From positions 34,951,825-35,015,824 of the forward strand of contig OY986964.1 of the NCBI GenBank assembly GCA_963920575.1: a stretch of 64,000 nt of DNA, read 5' to 3'. Under the pieces are notes generated by a model. It did not search any database. It saw only the letters and a list, made by a program, of their open reading frames with translations, and was not told the origin of the DNA. The DNA comes from Narthecium ossifragum (lineage: Eukaryota; Streptophyta; Magnoliopsida; Dioscoreales; Nartheciaceae). The first letter of the stretch is position 1. Each line of letters begins with the position of its first letter. This document shows positions 62,190 to 64,000 of this stretch, piece by piece. The position numbers were made by a program, and so were the translations under genes.

Positions 62190-64000
62190 TTAAACATCTA
62201 AAGCTGGTTCATAGGCCAGATCACATCGAGCAAATTTACAGTTCCCTGCATCTTTTAGCTGCAAAGCTAAGCCATCTAACATATCATATATCTCTAAGTG
62301 AACCCCATCTTCTACAGTGAATGCATGAACCTTTCCATTTACCTGCACAATGCTTTGGCCTGGTGACTTCCTTGCCCTCTTTTGCTTCATTATTACTCGA
62401 ATTTTCGCCACACCTTCCCACCTATCTTTTGCAGCATAAATATTTGCCATGGAGACATATGATACAGCTGCATGCGGATCTAACTCGAAAAGCCGCTGTG
62501 CCACATATTCAGCGATCTCAGTTGCGCGATGAGTAAGGCAAGCACCAAGCAATGCACCCAGCACAACAGCATCAGGCTCAATAGGCATGTTTTCAATGAA
62601 TTCTAATGCCTCTCTTAGTCTTCCTCGCCGCCCATGGAGATCAACCATGCAGGCATAGTGCTCTAATCTAGGCTTAATTCGATACACTTTGCACATTGCT
62701 TCGAAATATTCCAGCCCTGCTTCAAGAAGACCTCCATGAGTACATGCTTGAAGAACAGCGAGAAACGTCACATGATTCGGCTGCAACCCCGATTCCTTCA
62801 TTCGTGAAAAAACATCCAGCGCTTGTGTAAAATCCCCGTTCATCGCGTAGCCCATGATCATAGTTGTCCAAGAAACTACAGTTCTTTGATGCATCCCGTC
62901 AAAGAGTCTTCGAGCATCATCAATAGAACCACATTTTGCGTACATATCCATGAGTGCATTGAGAACAACTACATTCTGATCAAATCCATTTCCAACTACA
63001 TATCTGCTCATCATTCTACCAAGCTCAAGAGATCCAGTTTGGCCACAAGCAGAAAGAACAGCAACAGTAGTGACGGCATCGGGCTTCTCCCCTGAAGTTT
63101 CCATGGCACTAATAAAAAGTTTCATGGCCTCATCGACATTTCCCTTTTTCACATACCCATCGATCATAGCACTCCAAGAAACACAGGTTCTATTCAACAT
63201 GTTATCAAAGCAGTAACGAGCAGCTTCGATATCTCCGCACTTCGAATACAATGAAATAAGAGTATTAACTACAGGAATCTCCGAATCAAATCCTTCTTTA
63301 ATCGCAAGAGAGTGAGCGAGCTTACCTTCTAAAGCCCGTTCTGATTGCGCATATGCTGACAACAAGCTCGCAATAGTGCTCAAATCAGGCCGAACACCTT
63401 TATTACTCATCTGTTGAAAGAATGCAGTGACTTCATTGTACCTCTGAAGATAGGCATAACTAGAAATCATAGAATTCCAAGACACCACAGACCTTGCGGA
63501 CTCTGGAATCTCATCAAACACCAACTCTGCCGATAGTAAATCCGCGCATTTTCCATAAGCAGCAATCAAGGTGTTCGCCATGGATATACAATCTCTCCTT
63601 CCAAGTTGAATTCCCAAACAATGAACCATTTTTGCCAAGATTAAATCTTTCTCCCATGCACACAACTGTATCAAGGTTACGATCGTGATCGAATCAGGCA
63701 CAATCTCCGCCGACCTCATCCGGCGGAAAAGACCCAAAACTTTATCACAAGAACCCAATTCATAGAAGCCCATAAGCATGACATTCCAAACCGCGACATC
63801 CCTCTCAGGCATTCCCTCAAACAACTCTACTGCCACATCTAGTCTCCGACATTTTACATACATATCGACCATCGCCGCACCCACAAAGACATCTGATGAG
63901 AACGAGGATTTGACGACATGGGCATGAATAATTCCAGGATTAAAATGATTGGGAATCCTCGCGAAGGCTTTCAAAACAAAGGGGAAGGTGAGGTGGTCGG
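62190..64000 (-). CDS. PLS-class pentatricopeptide repeat protein, 5' end outside window
   Basis: The minus-strand frame is open from the right window edge to the TAA at 62190-62192, so the gene continues to the right; there is no need to start at the TTG at 63974. The first visible residues (DHLTFPFVLKAFARIPNHFN) already belong to a PPR motif. About 600 residues hold regularly spaced P, L and S repeats (VDMYVKCRRLDVAVELFEGM, NTLISLYSKCGDIEAARYCF, NALMDMYAKCGSIDDARRLF). They are followed by E-type motifs (YVSMANIYAAKDRWEGVAKI, then RARKSPGQSIVQVNGKVHAF). There is no DYW deaminase domain after them; the protein ends PALDV. Such E-class proteins act in mitochondria or plastids, usually in C-to-U RNA editing with a DYW partner. 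The organelle cannot be judged because the targeting peptide lies outside. Confidence 0.92.
   Translation of the reverse strand, partial: DHLTFPFVLKAFARIPNHFNPGIIHAHVVKSSFSSDVFVGAAMVDMYVKCRRLDVAVELFEGMPERDVAVWNVMLMGFYELGSCDKVLGLFRRMRSAEIVPDSITIVTLIQLCAWEKDLILAKMVHCLGIQLGRRDCISMANTLIAAYGKCADLLSAELVFDEIPESARSVVSWNSMISSYAYLQRYNEVTAFFQQMSNKGVRPDLSTIASLLSAYAQSERALEGKLAHSLAIKEGFDSEIPVVNTLISLYSKCGDIEAARYCFDNMLNRTCVSWSAMIDGYVKKGNVDEAMKLFISAMETSGEKPDAVTTVAVLSACGQTGSLELGRMMSRYVVGNGFDQNVVVLNALMDMYAKCGSIDDARRLFDGMHQRTVVSWTTMIMGYAMNGDFTQALDVFSRMKESGLQPNHVTFLAVLQACTHGGLLEAGLEYFEAMCKVYRIKPRLEHYACMVDLHGRRGRLREALEFIENMPIEPDAVVLGALLGACLTHRATEIAEYVAQRLFELDPHAAVSYVSMANIYAAKDRWEGVAKIRVIMKQKRARKSPGQSIVQVNGKVHAFTVEDGVHLEIYDMLDGLALQLKDAGNCKFARCDLAYEPALDV

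Noticed and set aside
63494..63974. TTG at 63974 as the start of the PPR protein
   Set aside because: The frame stays open to the window edge and the upstream residues already fit a PPR motif, so the true start is outside.

Overview
The window is nuclear DNA of a flowering plant. Its genes are split by long GT-AG introns, with two GC-AG exceptions, and are separated by LTR retrotransposons, LINEs, Mutator-like elements and MITEs. GC-rich first or only exons (FAD oxidase, LRR-RLK) inside AT-rich surroundings suggest a monocot, probably not a grass. That placement is inference only.

Layout. 1-1.9 kb: the last six exons of a HEAT INTOLERANT 4 (HIT4)-like gene. 2.7-8.25 kb: a complete but dead Ty1/copia element on the minus strand. 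8.5-17.7 kb: an accessory block with a BAHD acyltransferase gene, a broken paralogous fragment of it, a perfect 949-bp tandem duplication carrying a decayed secreted-protein gene, and two gene-carrying TIR elements (one with an mTERF fragment, one inside intron 1 of the acyltransferase). 17.8-26.2 kb: a repeat sink holding a dyad-rich element, an MKK-like kinase fragment, a 5'-truncated LINE, an AAA-ATPase fragment, a 2.2-kb solo LTR with perfect target duplication, and a Mutator-like element with 9-bp target duplication. 26.4-39.4 kb: an intronless plastid-type FAD oxidase divergent from a nine-exon MYST histone acetyltransferase, followed by a LINE remnant. 39.5-44.5 kb: two more dyad-carrying elements and a solo LTR. 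45.6-54.2 kb: a complete eleven-exon SERK co-receptor kinase. 56.7-61.9 kb: a three-exon LRR receptor pseudokinase. 62.2-64 kb: a minus-strand PPR gene running off the window.

The intact genes are ordinary single-copy plant functions: chromatin (HIT4, MYST), receptor signalling (SERK, LRR-RLK), organelle RNA (PPR), plastid redox and specialised metabolism (BAHD). From memory, HIT4, HAM-type MYST and this RLK also lie near each other on Arabidopsis chromosome 5, so the window may preserve an old linkage group.

The strongest unexplained signals are two families of short dyads in mobile DNA. The first is a 32-bp module of two GATCGATC-core decamers exactly 22 bp apart, start to start. It occurs five times in one copia LTR and six times in an unrelated 2.2-kb solo LTR. 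The second is a 16-nt dyad of the form CGGTA-N6-TACCG, found about twenty times across three separate TIR-type elements. I do not recognise either as a described feature.
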